A DNA stretch of 5,537 nucleotides from JBBDNT01 sp040877445. GTDB lineage: Bacteria; Planctomycetota; Planctomycetia; Planctomycetales; Planctomycetaceae. Positions 5,467 to 5,537 of this stretch are shown here, piece after piece. The notes beneath the pieces were generated by a model. The model saw nothing but the letters and a program-made list of their open reading frames with translations, was not told where the DNA came from and made no database searches. Positions within the stretch are counted from its first letter, which is position 1. Every line of letters begins with the position of its first letter. The DNA lies in the NCBI GenBank assembly GCA_040877445.1, contig JBBDNT010000116.1:1-5537 (forward strand), written 5' to 3'. A program made the position numbers and the translations under genes.

Positions 5467-5537
<71 letters not shown>

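Overview
The window is a run of six flagellar basal-body and motor genes on the + strand: flgB, flgC, fliE, fliF, fliG and fliH. All six are complete and recognisable from conserved motifs. High GC, this gene order, mostly absent Shine-Dalgarno sequences and spacers full of short repeats suggest a member of the Planctomycetota. That assignment is an inference from style, not from a marker gene.

Layout: 1-97, a 7-bp tandem array leading into flgB; 98-499 flgB; 500-577, spacer with two heptamer blocks around a 28-bp palindromic repeat; 578-1009 flgC; 1010-1155, spacer with an AGAAGAT array, a possible sigma-54 promoter and an ordinary leader; 1156-1467 fliE; 1468-1571, spacer with a second exact copy of the 28-bp repeat and a CTGACAA array; 1572-3203 fliF; 3204-3399, spacer with oppositely oriented heptamer arrays that can form a long hairpin; 3400-4395 fliG; 4396-4662, spacer with oppositely oriented heptamer arrays around a 101-bp inverted-repeat element; 4663-5373 fliH; 5374-5495, spacer with two more arrays; 5496-5537, an uninterrupted run of 42 G that is probably an assembly or sequencing artefact.

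The genes work together as follows. FlgB and FlgC are proximal rod proteins. FliE joins the rod to the MS ring. FliF forms the MS ring in the inner membrane. FliG sits on its cytoplasmic face and receives torque from the stators. FliH regulates the export ATPase FliI, whose gene would be expected next but is not in the window.

The notable feature is between the genes. Every spacer carries arrays with a period of exactly 7 bp. The unit sequence differs from spacer to spacer, but the period stays at seven. Four of the six start codons (flgB, flgC, fliF, fliH) lie within 0 to 7 bp of a pyrimidine-rich or CA-rich array and lack a Shine-Dalgarno sequence. In three spacers the arrays after a stop codon and before the next gene are in opposite orientation and could pair in the mRNA. 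Degenerate heptanucleotide repeats (STRR) are known from cyanobacteria; the arrangement here around each flagellar gene looks unusual.
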